This document shows, piece by piece, positions 1 through 12,595 of a stretch of 64,000 bases of DNA. Where the stretch lies: NCBI RefSeq assembly GCF_900005765.1, contig NC_041691.1, positions 1,612,001 to 1,676,000 of the forward strand, given 5' to 3'. Made by a program: the position numbers and the translations under genes. Below the pieces are notes generated by a model. That model was not told the origin of the DNA. It ran no database searches and was given only the letters and a program-made list of their open reading frames with translations. How positions within the stretch are numbered: the stretch's first letter is position 1; each line of letters starts with the position of its first letter. This stretch comes from Plasmodium relictum (Eukaryota; Apicomplexa; Aconoidasida; Haemosporida; Plasmodiidae).

Positions 1-1335
1 TCTATTTAAAAATTTATCTAAAAAAAATATAAAAATAATTATAATTGGGAAAATTATATTTTAGTTTATATAAACTTTTTAAGTCTTTGTATAGTAAAAA
101 TTTTATTATTATTTCCAAGTAGAAGAGTAATGAACATATTATGTAATGAACAATTTAAATATTAGAAAAAAAATAAAAAAAAATAAGTTTATATAAAAAT
201 TAAAAAAAAATAGTTCTTTTTTTTTGTAATAAAACCATAAATATTATCATTATTACAAAAATTTCCTTTTATTATATCCTGTCTAATTTTACAATTATTG
301 TATCGTTTTTAAAGATTTTAAGATTAAAAGAAAAAAAGTTATATAATATTCTCCACTTTATCATATAACCAACCATTTTTACTTCATACTTTCATATTTA
401 AATATTTAATTAATATAAATCTATATATTTTTAGATTTAATAATGTTAGAAAGTTACACAATTATTTCAGTGTTTTTGTTAATATGCATGTACAAACATA
501 CATAAAAAAAAAAAAAAAAAAATTTAAATATAATAAAAAAAGTAATGATATAAATAATGTAATCTATGTAATACTATTAGATAAAAACATAAAATTTGAA
601 CTCTAAATATAATGTAAATATATTTTTTTAAGGTATTTTTTATATTTAAAATGCACACATTTAACTATTGAATGAATAAAAAAATTATATGATAATTTAA
701 CGTTTATGAGTTTCATCTGTATTTGTAAAAAAAAAGTAAATACATAAAAATATAATTATATATATATTATTACTATTATTATTGTTATTATATAATATAG
801 TTATTATGATATATTACAATCTTATTTCCTTTTATTCTATTATTATTATATATACATTTTTGATTTTTTTTAATTGTGCTATTATGGATGTCATTAATAT
901 ATAAATAATAAACTTGTATAATGTTTAATATAATTTTTTTTTTTTCCATATATGTATATTCCCCCCTCAATATTAATTAAAAAATTAAAGTGATACAAAA
1001 ATAATATCATAAATATATGTATATATCTACATAAATAAAGCAGTAACTAATACAATATATATAATTAATTTCTTAAAAATCTCTATTATAAATTATTAAA
1101 AAAAAATTTTTAAATACCAAACATTTTATTTTAAAATGAAATAAAATTCCATTAGTACTTGATTGATTTTATAAATTTTTTTTATTATAAATAAAATATA
1201 GCATTTTTTTAAAATATATTTTTCTTTTTAGTAAATATATCATCAATAATAATGATAAAAAAAAAAAATAAAATAAAAAAAATACTGTAATATATATGTA
1301 TATAGATATAAAATAAATGTCTAAATAAACATATA

Positions 1336-1377
<42 letters not shown>

Positions 1378-2166
1378 TAATAATTCATTGTACTTTATTT
1401 TTTTTTATAAGTTATTATATATTACATCTTATATAATAAAAATCAATTTAAAAAAAATAAAATAAAATAAAAAAATTGAACTATTCTATATATAAAATAA
1501 TTACATAATTAAACACGCAATTAAAAATATATGAAATAATACGATAAGTATATATACATAAATTTATGTATGTATTTTTAAATAGATATTTGGTATTAAT
1601 AACAATATTTACAAACAATTATGAATTTTTATCCATGTAAAATAAAAGGATTTTATAACGTGAACATGTAAATTACAATATTATTAAATAATAACAAATT
1701 AATTTTCAAAGTAATTTTTTTTTTTTTTTTTAAATTTCAATATATTTTTAATTTATATTTTTCTGAATATAACATATATTTAGTAATGCAAAAATGAGAA
1801 ATAATATATATATATATATATATCTACTAAATTTATATTTTCATATAAAAATAATGTATGTGTAAATTGTAAGTAAATGTACTGTAAAATAGATGATTAA
1901 AAACAAATAAGCAATATAAAAAGTGTATGCACATTTCACCGTTTAAATATATTATGCCTTTTTTATGTTTTCATATATTTATTTATTCGCTTATTTTGGT
2001 TATATATATTTCTTTATGTCAACATACTTACGTTTATTTTATGATTTTGTGCCTATTATTTTATCAATTTATTTTATTATTATTATTTCATTATTTCATT
2101 TATATTATTTTTTTATTTTTTTTAAAAATTAATTTAAATGAAACAAATAGATAAAAAAAAAAAAAA
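1..2166. other. intergenic, downstream of the CELF gene
   Basis: This AT-rich DNA holds homopolymers and TA runs (for example about 1335-1371 and 1806-1823). The only long reading frames (788-970 minus, 1927-2154 plus) are Ile/Phe/Tyr-rich. The second stops 12 bases from the end of the CELF coding region. I see no gene here, only 3' flank. Confidence 0.7.
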
Positions 2167-3528
2167 TTAAGTATGAGGAGCGGTATTAATAAAATTTCTT
2201 CTATTATCTGTATTATTTATTTTACTTCTTTGGTTTAACAATGCTTGAACATATTGCTCTTCCCCTTTTTTTATTGTAACTTTTAATTTTTTTTTATGTG
2301 CTAAGAAACCATTCATATATTTTACTGCGTTAATAGCACTATCAACATTATCATAAGATACAAAAGCAAAACCTCTATTTCTACCAGTATCTTTTTCAGT
2401 TGCAATATGAGCAGATATTATATTACCAAAAGGAGAAAAAGCAGCTAATAAGTCATTTTGCATCCATTCATTTGGTATATGAAAAATAAAAATATTTGCT
2501 CCGATTGGGCCAGTTAATTCATTCATATTTAATGGATTCATAAAAGATTGCTCTAATTTTCTAGGTTTATGCCACTGAGTTTGCCCAGTTAATTCATTAT
2601 GATAGTAAGGTCTCCCATCTTCTTTTGAAAAGTATTGCTTCCAATGAGAATGAGTAGAATTATTTGTTGTTCTTTGCTGATTAGTAGTATTTTGCAAATT
2701 ATAGTTCATATGTAAAGGATATCTATTGAAAGATCCAACATTCATATTTTTAAATTGCTGTGATTGCATAAATGTATTATTATTATTATTATTTAATGGA
2801 CTCATTAATGATCTATTTAATATTTGCTTTTCTTGCAACTGATTTTTTGTTTCAGCAAATCGAACTTCTATTGGTTTTTCTGCATTTTCTATAGCTATTT
2901 TACCATTCAAATTTTGTATGGCAAATATTCCTTGTTCTTTATATCCATAATTAACAAAAGCACATCGCTTACTAACACCGTTGCTATTTTTCATTATATA
3001 CACTTCAGTAACATTTCCATATCTATTAAATAAATTTCTTATTTTTTCTTCTGTTATATCTTTAGGCAATGATCCCACAAATAATTTTGCTTCATTTTCA
3101 TTTGCATTATTCATATTCACTCCATACTTTTCTAGTTCTCCAATAGCAAACTTTACTATTAAAGGCCCTAAATTTTCATTTAATACTTTTTTACCATGTA
3201 ATCCTTTTATTGCTTTTTGTGCATAAAATATTGACTCCATTCGAACAAATACATTTGCTCTGTTTACATTTGGTTTTTTATCCTTAATAAAAACAATATC
3301 TTTTATTCCTCCATACTCCTCAAATATTGTTTTAATATCATTTTCTGTTAAATTTTTTGGAATAGAACTTACAAATAACTTTGTAGGTATAGAAGGAGCT
3401 GGGTTATATGGATTATTCATTTGATAATTACACTGCTCATTTATTCTCGTTTCACCATAAGAGGATTCATTTTTTTCATTATTATATTGTTGTGTGTTAT
3501 TATTCATTGTATTTATATTATAACTCAT
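2167..3528 (-). CDS. CELF/Bruno-like RNA-binding protein with three RRMs and a WW domain
   Basis: This single-exon gene encodes 453 residues. RRM1 lies at about 49-127 (RNP2 LFVSSI, RNP1-like ANVFVRM). RRM2 is at about 147-226 (LFVGSL, KRCAFVNY). A long Asn/Gln linker holds a WW domain at about 295-323, with W296, Y308-Y309, W319 and P322. RRM3 is at about 344-420 (IFIFHI, RGFAFVSY). Two RRMs, a linker and a C-terminal RRM form the CELF/Bruno/ETR-3 layout, and an embedded WW domain recalls plant FCA. CELF proteins bind U- or GU-rich RNA and control splicing, translation and mRNA stability. A Plasmodium member (CELF2, also called HoBo) is, as I recall, linked to gametocyte mRNA regulation. The start lies next to an A-rich leader, and its 5' side faces a 3.5-kb divergent promoter. 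The family is secure; the exact orthologue is inferred. Confidence 0.92.
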   Translation of the reverse strand: MSYNINTMNNNTQQYNNEKNESSYGETRINEQCNYQMNNPYNPAPSIPTKLFVSSIPKNLTENDIKTIFEEYGGIKDIVFIKDKKPNVNRANVFVRMESIFYAQKAIKGLHGKKVLNENLGPLIVKFAIGELEKYGVNMNNANENEAKLFVGSLPKDITEEKIRNLFNRYGNVTEVYIMKNSNGVSKRCAFVNYGYKEQGIFAIQNLNGKIAIENAEKPIEVRFAETKNQLQEKQILNRSLMSPLNNNNNNTFMQSQQFKNMNVGSFNRYPLHMNYNLQNTTNQQRTTNNSTHSHWKQYFSKEDGRPYYHNELTGQTQWHKPRKLEQSFMNPLNMNELTGPIGANIFIFHIPNEWMQNDLLAAFSPFGNIISAHIATEKDTGRNRGFAFVSYDNVDSAINAVKYMNGFLAHKKKLKVTIKKGEEQYVQALLNQRSKINNTDNRRNFINTAPHT

Positions 3529-6500
3529 AATTTTATTTAAAAAAAAAAAATATTTAATTTATAAATATACCTCAAATGTATATTGCTTATGAAAATATCT
3601 CTTCAGAAATATTTATGTAGTGAAGAAAAATTTTAATTAAAATTTTTTTAATTTTTAAATAATCTTTTAAAAAAATTTTATTTCTTAGTAATATTATTTT
3701 TAAAGAGTATATTTCTTAATTTTTCAAAAATGCATCACTATATCTTATTTTACTCTATAAATATTATCTTATTATTCAAAATTTGTTTAAAAATATTCTC
3801 TGTAACATTTGCTCATAAAACAAAATTTTAACAGTTCTTAAAAAAATTTTAGTTTTTTAATTATTCTTCAAATTACATAATTTTTAAATAATTCTACAAG
3901 AAAATATAATTTGTATTTAAATCTTTTATCAATAATTGTTAATATTTAAAAAAGAACTGTTAGTATCATTACTATTATAATTGTGTTATTATTATTATTT
4001 TTTTTTTTTTTCTTTTTTTTTTTTATTTTTTCAGATAAAATTATTTATACTTAAAAAACTTATCTTCCTCATATATTATTTTTTTTTTTAAAGAATTATA
4101 TAGCAAAATTTTATTTTCCTAACAAAATTTTATAATTTTCAGTGAGACTAACTTTTTTGATAAAATGGTTATTTCATACAATTCTTTAATATTTTAAGTA
4201 AAATTATTGCTTTTATTAGATTTCTCTTCTTTAGAAAAAACACAATATATATTTTCTTAAATACTATGCTCTTAAAAAAAAATTCCTTTTTAATATAAAT
4301 TTTTTAATTTTTAATATTTACAAAATATATCCCGCATCATAAAATATACACTATAAAATTCTTATGCATGTTTTTTTTTTTTTTTTTTTCTCTCTTAACA
4401 AAAATATAGAATTTTAATTTATGTAATTAATAAATAAGTTAAAATGATAAATAATTTTAAATTCAAAAAATTAATGTAATTGCATAAATTTCCTTTTAAC
4501 TCTAATATGTTCATATTTTTAAAATAACCTACTTTTTGTAATTTTTTCTTTTGTCTACAAAATAATTTCTATTAAAATACATCAAAAACTTTAACATAAA
4601 TAAAATGTCTATTTTCTTTTTTTTTTAAACATAAATTAATATAAATATTTTAATAAATCATAAAAAAATATTTTTAGAAAAAAAAAAAAAAAAAATATAT
4701 AAATTATTTTTCTGTAAGATATTTCTTAAATATATGAAAAATACATTTACTTTAAATTTCCTTGAAAACATAATGAAAAGATTCTTCAATTCTATAATCT
4801 CCTTAGTTATTTTTTAAAATTTTAAACACAATAAAAATAAAAAGAAAAAAAAAAAAAGAAAAGAAAGAAAAAAATATGCATATAATTATACTTAGAATGA
4901 AAATAAATAGAAATGTAAAAATGAAAATAGTAATAAAAGTAAAAACAAAAATAAAAATAATAACGAAAAAAAATAAAAGTAAAAAAATGAAAAAAAAATA
5001 AAAAAAATAAAAAAAATCCACAAAAATTACTAGGATGCAAATATATAAAAAAATGTTATAATAAATTTTAAATATTAATGCACATCAATGGAAAAGTGGA
5101 AAAGAAAAAAAAAAAAAAAGAAAAACAAAAACAAAAACAAACGGATAACAATACATTGTAGTATGTAAAAAAAGAAGCTATTTTTCTTAATAGGAAAATA
5201 CCTTGTATAATTTACTTATATTCAACATAACCATACACACTATAAATTATATTTATAAATATTTGAATGGAATAAATAATTCATTATATCCAATTTTCAT
5301 CATTTATAATAAAATGATATTATTATTCTTATTTCATTTTTATTTTTTTGTATTTTTTTTTTACTCTGTTGTGTGCATGTATATAAAATAAAATTATTAT
5401 CACATAAAAGGATACATAAATGTTAATAATTTTATGAGAGAAATAAAAAATAATAAATAAAAAAGATAAAAAAAATGACCTATATTAATAAATTATTAAA
5501 AATTTAATTTACATAAAAAAAAAAAAAAATTAGAAAAAAAACATAAAATTGTTTAAAAATAATATGCTTAAGTGAAATTATATGTAAACTTAAAGGAAGA
5601 GTGGAAATTTTCTAAAAACAGTGCACAATTTTGTTATTATTAACTTTAAAAAAAAAATTTTTTTTTTTATACATGTAATATATCCTCTTTTTTTTTTTTT
5701 TTTATATTTATAATTTTAAATGTGTTAAATTTGAGATAATTGTAGTCAGAAATAAAAATATTTTTTTGTTTTATATATTTAAAAAATTAAATAATTTATT
5801 TCTAATTTTCTTTTTTTTTAATTTAAAGGAAATTATAATAAAAATTTATATCTTTAAATATGTAACTATACTAATTTATATATCCTATATATATATGTAA
5901 TTTCTTATATCCTTTTATAAATTTTTTATTTGCATTATTGCAAAAAATTTTCTAAAAATTCCTATTTAGCATCGAAGGAAAAATATAATTAAATTAGTAA
6001 TATTATATTTTTTTTTTTAAAGATTTAATTATGAATTAAAATACTTTAATATTAGATTATTTAAATTTAAGAAAAATTTAAACTAATAATTAGACATATT
6101 TGTGAGTTTATTAAGTTAAAATATATTTTTTAATTTGTTTTTTTCTTCTATTTTTTCTTTAATAATAGATATATGAATCATATTAGCATTCCTTAATTTT
6201 AAATGTTCTTAATTTTTAATTAAATGTAACTTTTATTTAGTGATTCCTTCTATATATGTGTTACTCAGTGCTTTTTTTATATAAAGAATTATAATAAGGC
6301 AGAACTTGAAATTTTATTTTATTTTATGTAGCTTTCATTAAATTATTTTGGGGGAAAAAAGTTTATTTAAACCTAATGTTTTTTTATTATCTTTCAATAA
6401 ATTCATTAATGAAGTTTATATATTAGTGATATTCCTTTTTTTTTATCATATTAATATAGATACTCATTTTTCTTTTCTCTTTGTTCTTATAATAAAAAAA

Positions 6501-7035
6501 TATATCCTTCAAATTATTTTTAATTCCCACGAATTATTTTATTTTTATTTTTTTCAGATAACTAATGTTTTTAATAAATATGATTCATTTAATTTAATTT
6601 TTTTTTTTTTTTTTTTTGATTTTTGCATAATAATTTTTTTTTTTTCTTACATGTTCATATAGAACAAATATACAAAATAAAGGTGAAAAATTATAAACAA
6701 TCTTATTTAGTATAATTTGTTTGAAAATATTAACATATTTATATATGTAATATAGTTATTTTAGCATATAGCATAATGGTAATATAGTAAAAAATAATTA
6801 TATAAAAAAAATATCTTTCAATTTTTTATAATACAAAAAGCTGAAAAATATAAAAAGTAAAAAGGAGAGAAATAATAAAAAGAATATGTATTAATATAGT
6901 AATTTATATATGTGTAAATACAATATATTATTTTTTCAATTATTATAATATATAAACATATTTTTTTAAAATAATAATTTTTTTTTCAAAATTATATGTA
7001 TTATAATTCATTAAAAAAAAAAAAAAAAGATTTAA
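3529..7035. other. divergent intergenic region between the CELF and helical-repeat genes
   Basis: About 3.5 kb of homopolymer-rich DNA separates two divergently transcribed genes, so it must hold both promoters and 5' UTRs. Long T or A tracts occur at about 3998-4024, 4372-4390, 4681-4696, 5104-5120 and 6599-6618. Reading frames here (4803-5040, 5203-5391, 6348-6662) are Phe/Ile-rich translations of those tracts. No RNA gene or conserved motif was recognised. Confidence 0.7.
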
Positions 7036-9485
7036 ATGAAGATAAAAAAGAAAATATATTTTTTTTTTTTTAATAAAAGATATTATAACCCTCCTAGTAA
7101 AAGAAAATGGAGTAAGCAAAATGATAAGTATAAAACGCGAAGACCATTAGCAGAAAAATTTAATTTACATAAAATTAATATAAAAGGAGAATACTGGAAA
7201 CAAAAACATGTAAATAAGCAATTTGTTGTAGAAAATGATAATATAGATATGATAAATGAAAGAACTAGTTTAAATTTTTTTGGTTATCCAAATATATCCA
7301 TGCATAACAAGTTAGGCGGAAGCTTATATATTGAACAAATGGATGAAATTACGTTATGTGTAATTATGAATAAATGTATAAGAGAAAATATATGTGATAG
7401 TTTTGTATGGAAAAGTTTATTAAATAGATGTACTAGAATAATGAATAAAATGAATGGAAATATTCTAAGCTATATTTTTAAATATTCTTCACAATCTTAT
7501 TATTATAATCACTATTTTTTTATTACTATGATTGGTAATATATCATCACATTTATATTCTTTTAATTTAAAAAATTGCTCAAATATATTATATGCGATGA
7601 ATAATAATAATAATTTTTATAACGAAGAAATATATAAAAAAATTATAGAGCACTGCTCTTTACTTATTTTAAATAGAAATGATATTGATATCAATAGCGT
7701 TTTATCTATTATAAATTCCTTTTACACTTTTAAAAATAATGATATAAATCAAATAAGTAATGTGAATTATAATATTTCTAAAAATATAAACTGCGCATAC
7801 CTACTATTTGATAGTATTTCTAAAACCTTTAATAAATATGATTTAGATTTATGTGAAATTGATTATGTATGTTCTTCTTTATTATCCCTTTGCTTATTAG
7901 ATCGAATAAATTTATTCTTTCAAGAAAGAAATAGAAATGTTATAAATAAATTAATAAATTACCTAAATAATAATATGGAAAAATTAAATATAAAACATAT
8001 TTCAATTTTATGTTTTGCATCATGCATTTTTAAAAATTCAGAGATCCTAAAATGGAAGTATATATTTCACAAAATAGAAAAAGATTGTTATTTATTAAAT
8101 AATAACTATATAAGCATTTTAGTATATTCATTAAAAGATAAAGTATTGGAGAATAAAAGTATTTATAATATTATTTATAACAAAATTTTTGATATACTGA
8201 ATATAGCTTCATTAGAAAATTTAAGTTTAATAACATATTCTTTTTTAAAGTATAACAATTTAAATAAGGTCTATAACAATAATAAAGAAATGAAAAAAGA
8301 AGAAAATAATATAGATAACTATAAAAATAAAAAAGAAGAGAAGAAAAAATATGATTATTCGTGTATTAAAGAAAATAAAGAAGTACGTATGAATTATTCT
8401 TTTAATTTATTTAATGATTTTTTATATGGTAAGATAAAATGTAATACAAATAATTTTAATATTTTTCAAATATTTTTAATTTTTAAAGGATTGTCTGAAA
8501 CTAATTTACGAAATACAAAAATTGACGATTTAAAAAGTATTTTATTAGAACACATAAGGAAAAATATTTATACAATACCCATATACTTACTGTCTTATTT
8601 TAGTAAAATTATTACAAATAACTCGTTAAAGGATAAAGAATTAATAAATTCATTAAAAGATGTTAGCTTAATATATTTAAATATATATAAATATCTATAT
8701 ATAGAAGATAGTAATTATATGATTAATGCGAAGTCTTCTTTGATAGAAGATTATTACAATACTGTTAGTAACGATGAACACAAGATAAAAAGTGATATTA
8801 CATTTTTATATAATGAAAAAAAAAAAGAAATTAATTATTTATCAGAAAAATATTTAATAAATCTTGAATTATTCCAAAAAAAATTTAAATATTTAAATGA
8901 AAATTTTGATATAACAAAAGAACAAATTGAAAAAACATTTCTTTTTTCAAAAAATTATTTTTTTAATTATTATCTGAAAGAAAAACACCTAGCTAATTTT
9001 TTTTATTTTTGCACATTAATGGATAAAGAATATGCACTTAATTATTTTAATGAAATTAAAACTATAATACATGATAAAATAATAAATAAACAATTAAAAT
9101 TTTCTTCCTCAAGTATTTTATATATTTTTAAGGCATTGGATCATATGAATATGATTCAAAAGCAAAATATATTTTTTAATATATTGTTAAAGCAGTTATG
9201 TGATGAAATCTTTTCTCTTGATATTTCCATTTTTTTTGAATTTCTTCTTATATTCTATAAAAACAAAATTTCTCATTATTACTTTTTAAAAAAAGCAAAA
9301 TATATAATTAATATGAACAGGTATTAAATTATACGAAAAAATGCATACATATATATATATATATATTTGTTTAGATGTGAAAAAATATATATATATTTTT
9401 TTTTATTTATAGGTATGAATTAAGTGAACATACAGTAATTAACATGAAAAATATGATTTGTGAATTGAACAAGTTACTTTATTAA
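7036..9485 (+). CDS. helical-repeat protein, probably organellar (RAP/HPR-like)
   Basis: There are two exons, 7036-9320 and 9413-9485. The donor reads AACAG|GTATTA and the acceptor TTTATAG|GTATGA. The join restores frame and gives 785 residues in place of an early stop just after the donor. The N-terminus is very basic (KIKKKIYFF...KRYYNPPSKRKWSK), as in mitochondrial presequences. The body is a chain of degenerate amphipathic helix pairs, such as VLSIINSFYTFK, YVCSSLLSLCLL, LITYSFLKYN and IFQIFLIFKGL. This resembles the heptatricopeptide/RAP-type organellar RNA-binding proteins that are abundant in apicomplexans. A Lys/Glu/Asn insert sits at about residues 415-450. I see no clear RAP domain at the C-terminus, so the family is an inference from helix style and leader. 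A mitoribosome-associated role would fit, but nothing in the sequence proves it. Confidence 0.75.
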
Positions 9486-9754
9486 TAAAAAATAAAAGAA
9501 AAATTCGAATTTTTAAATATTTTTTTTTTTTTTTAAACATTATAGTTTTTTAAAATTTTCACTATTTTATAATTTATTATTACTTTTTTTTTTTTTGTTA
9601 TTTGTTTATTTTATTTATTATTATTGTGCTTTATGAAATTATTTTTTATTTTTATTTTTATTTTTATCTTGTTTTATTTTACTTATATTTTATTTTATTT
9701 TATTTTTATTTCATTTTATTTTATTTTATTTTTTTGTTACGCTTTTTACTTTTT

Positions 9755-11101
9755 TTATGATTTAAAATATTCCTTTTCATCGAAACCTTTGTAAATAACT
9801 CTAATACTATTTTTTTCAATTTCATAATCTACCTTATTTTCATGAGTACATTTCATAATATTAAAAACAACAATGGATGAATTTTGCATTTTATGAGTTT
9901 TTGCTTTATGTGGAATTTTTAAGAAATAATTAAAAAACAACAGAAACCATAAACTATGGCCAAAAATTATGAAAATATTATTTTCATTATCAAAAATATA
10001 TTTTAATGTATCTAGAATATAATTCTCTGAGGACGTACTAGCAATTTTTATATTTTTCTTAAATAATCTTTCTACATCTTTATGTAAGAAATTTTCTATA
10101 TCAGTAGTAATATACTTATTATAAAATTTAAGCAACGGTACACAATCTGGATTTCTACTTATCTCTTGTAATGAATTTAAAACATAAATAGATTCATTAA
10201 ACTTATTTATTCTATTATAAAATGAAATAAAACAACTAGATATAGTTCTTCTTAAATCTGAACATAACAAAACACTATTATATTTTAATTTATTGAGCAC
10301 GTCTATATGTTCTTTTATACTTAGATTAATTATTTTTTTGTGATCATAATGATCATCATCATTCTTTAAATTATTTATATCATAAGTATTTTTCATATCA
10401 GCAATGTTTTCTGAAACTTTGTTTTTAATAAAATTATTATTTTTGCTATCACATTGTTGCATTTTTATCATCTCTAAACTATTTTCATATTTTTTAACAT
10501 TTTCATCGGAAAAATCTATTTGATTTATAGGAACAGAACAATGTTTATTTCCATTTTTATTTTTTTTTTCTTCCTGCAAAAAGTTGGATAATTCAAGAGA
10601 CTGGATTATTCCATTAGTACTTAAAGGAGAGTCTATTAACGCAGATTTTTTGCTGAATAAAAAAATGAATTCATAAAAAATTACTAAAAAAATATTTATA
10701 AACGCTTTAAAAGTTAATTTTTTATTGAAAGTATTATTCCAAACAGATTCACTATGCCTTATAAAATAAATTGTCTTTATTTCACAATTTTCTTTATTTA
10801 TGAAGTTTTCGCCTTCTTTTTTATTTTCCGAAATTTTTACATATTTGTTCTTATTAAACGAAACGTACTTATGCACACAATATGATATAATTTTAATTTT
10901 AATATAAAAATTAATTATTGAATTAACTATTATTTCTTTTAGTATGCGTACGTGTAAAAACAATTTTAATAGCCTCTTATTACTTGTATTTTTTTTATTT
11001 TTATGTTTTTTTAAATTGAATATATGGATATATCCAAATATAATGTTGATAGTGAAGAAGGTTAACAAAATTACAACTAACAAGATTATAAAAAATTTCA
11101 T
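9755..11101 (-). CDS. membrane-anchored histidine phosphatase (phosphoglycerate mutase-like)
   Basis: This single exon encodes 448 residues. A hydrophobic segment at 3-28 is a signal anchor, and a second hydrophobic stretch lies at about 131-150. The histidine-phosphatase core follows. The phospho-acceptor motif is RHSES at 115-119, where most relatives have RHG. DSPLSTNG is at 158-165, SDLRRT at 281-286 supplies the phosphate-pocket arginine, and the second catalytic histidine is in FGHSLW (H382). A roughly 90-residue Asn/Lys insert (about 174-265) splits the core. The four pocket elements are present in the usual order, so catalysis is plausible. The substrate cannot be read from the sequence: it could be a phosphosugar, a phosphoprotein or a lipid phosphate. 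The gene is convergent with the helical-repeat gene, their coding ends 269 bp apart. Confidence 0.78.
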   Translation of the reverse strand: MKFFIILLVVILLTFFTINIIFGYIHIFNLKKHKNKKNTSNKRLLKLFLHVRILKEIIVNSIINFYIKIKIISYCVHKYVSFNKNKYVKISENKKEGENFINKENCEIKTIYFIRHSESVWNNTFNKKLTFKAFINIFLVIFYEFIFLFSKKSALIDSPLSTNGIIQSLELSNFLQEEKKNKNGNKHCSVPINQIDFSDENVKKYENSLEMIKMQQCDSKNNNFIKNKVSENIADMKNTYDINNLKNDDDHYDHKKIINLSIKEHIDVLNKLKYNSVLLCSDLRRTISSCFISFYNRINKFNESIYVLNSLQEISRNPDCVPLLKFYNKYITTDIENFLHKDVERLFKKNIKIASTSSENYILDTLKYIFDNENNIFIIFGHSLWFLLFFNYFLKIPHKAKTHKMQNSSIVVFNIMKCTHENKVDYEIEKNSIRVIYKGFDEKEYFKS

Positions 11102-11122
11102 TATTCATAATATTTTATTTTA

Positions 11123-11162
<40 letters not shown>

Positions 11163-11997
11163 TTCTTTTTATTTTTTCTAAAATATTTAACTTGATATAT
11201 TAATACAAAATAATTAAAATTTTATATCAACGAAATTCATATAAATTTACAATGATAAAATAATTAACAAAAATTCTTCATAATATTCAAAAAATATTTA
11301 ATGAAACAGAAAAATATAAAATTAAAAAAAAAAAAAATGATAATAATTTAAAAAAGTAAATAAAATAAAAAATAAAAAAAAAAGAAGAAAAATTTTTATT
11401 TTCGAAATAAGAGAATGATTTTAAAATAATTCATAAAATTTAACATACTAAATTTTAAAAGTGAAAAAAAAAATATATACTTCGAAAATTTGTTAGTAAT
11501 TTTTTTTTTAAACGTTTATTTTTTATTTATTTTAATTCTATTTAGCATCAATAGACTTAAAAGAGCATTGATATCCTTTAAATTAAAAGAAAATTCTGTT
11601 AATTTTTTTATTAGAAAAATCTATAAATTTTTTTCTAAATAGTCAAAATAAATGCAAAAATTAATGCTATGTATTTAACAAATCAAAGCAGAAAAAAAAA
11701 AAATTAAAAAATATGGAAACCAACTAAAAATATAAATAATTTTTTAGTAAGAGATAAAAAGAATCTAAAATTAAAAATATTCTTCTAAGAAAAAGATTGA
11801 GTATTTACCTATTAGAATATCTTTTATGAAATTATTTTTAGATACATTTAAAAATTTTATTAAATAAATTTTGGAATTTTTTAGTTTAAATTTCATACAA
11901 CTCTTTTTATTATTATCTTATTTTTACTTATTTTTACTTTTTGTCTTTTTATTTTTTTTTTCTTTTTACTTATGTATTTTTTTTTTTTTTTTTTTTT

Positions 11998-12083
<86 letters not shown>

Positions 12084-12595
12084 CAATCTTTTATTTTCTT
12101 TTTCATTATCTTTTTATTTTTTCTTTATTTTTTTTTTTTTATTTTGGTTTTTATTTCTTTTTTTCTTTTTCTTTTCTTCATTTTTGTTTTTCATTATTTT
12201 TTTACTTTTAAATATTTTTCATATTCATTTCATTATTTTTTTTTTTTTTCTTATTTTTTAATGTATACTTTTTTCACTTTACCTATTTTATGTTAATCCC
12301 TCTTTTATACGGAAAACTGGAAGATTTATTCACTGAAAAATTATCATCGGTTATATATAAATAAAATCATTGCTATTTTATTTATTCTTTATAATTCTTT
12401 GTCTTTTGATACACTCTTTTTCTGTTAACATTTTTTGAGGATATCCTTTGAGCTTATATTTTACTTAATAAGCTATATATTAAGAACGTTATTTAATTTC
12501 TAATTATATTTATTAATATTAGTTGAACTCTGAAAAAAAAATATCAATAATAATTAAAAAAAAAAAAAAAAAAATATCATTTTTTATTGTAAAAA
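11102..12595. other. intergenic region with very long T tracts
   Basis: This lies 5' of the phosphatase gene and 3' of the Asn-rich coiled-coil gene, both on the minus strand. From 11871 to about 12260 the plus strand is almost pure T with scattered A and C. This yields polyphenylalanine reading frames that are not genes. No other signal was seen. Confidence 0.75.
12000..12081. repeat. 82-base uninterrupted poly(dT) homopolymer
   Basis: Positions 12000 to 12081 are all T. They sit within about 390 bp of T-dominated DNA with further runs on either side. This is far longer than the 10-25 base runs common elsewhere in the window. Its true length in the cell may differ, because such runs are unstable and hard to sequence. 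Confidence 0.9.

Noticed and set aside
1927-2154. 75-codon plus-strand frame with hydrophobic segments
   Set aside because: It ends 12 bases before the CELF stop codon on the other strand. Its Ile/Leu/Phe/Tyr bias matches background, and no homologue was recognised. It is most likely chance in 3' flank.
4803-5040. Phe/Ile-rich minus-strand frames
   Set aside because: Two overlapping frames of the same A-rich tract are open at once, as expected from base composition rather than coding.
6348-6662. 104-codon plus-strand frame before the helical-repeat gene
   Set aside because: Composition is dominated by Phe/Ile/Tyr from T runs, with no recognisable segment. It is probably promoter or 5' UTR.
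11871-12296. Plus-strand reading frames coding for long polyphenylalanine stretches
   Set aside because: They are translations of a T homopolymer and nearby T-rich DNA in all three frames, with no domain or splice context.
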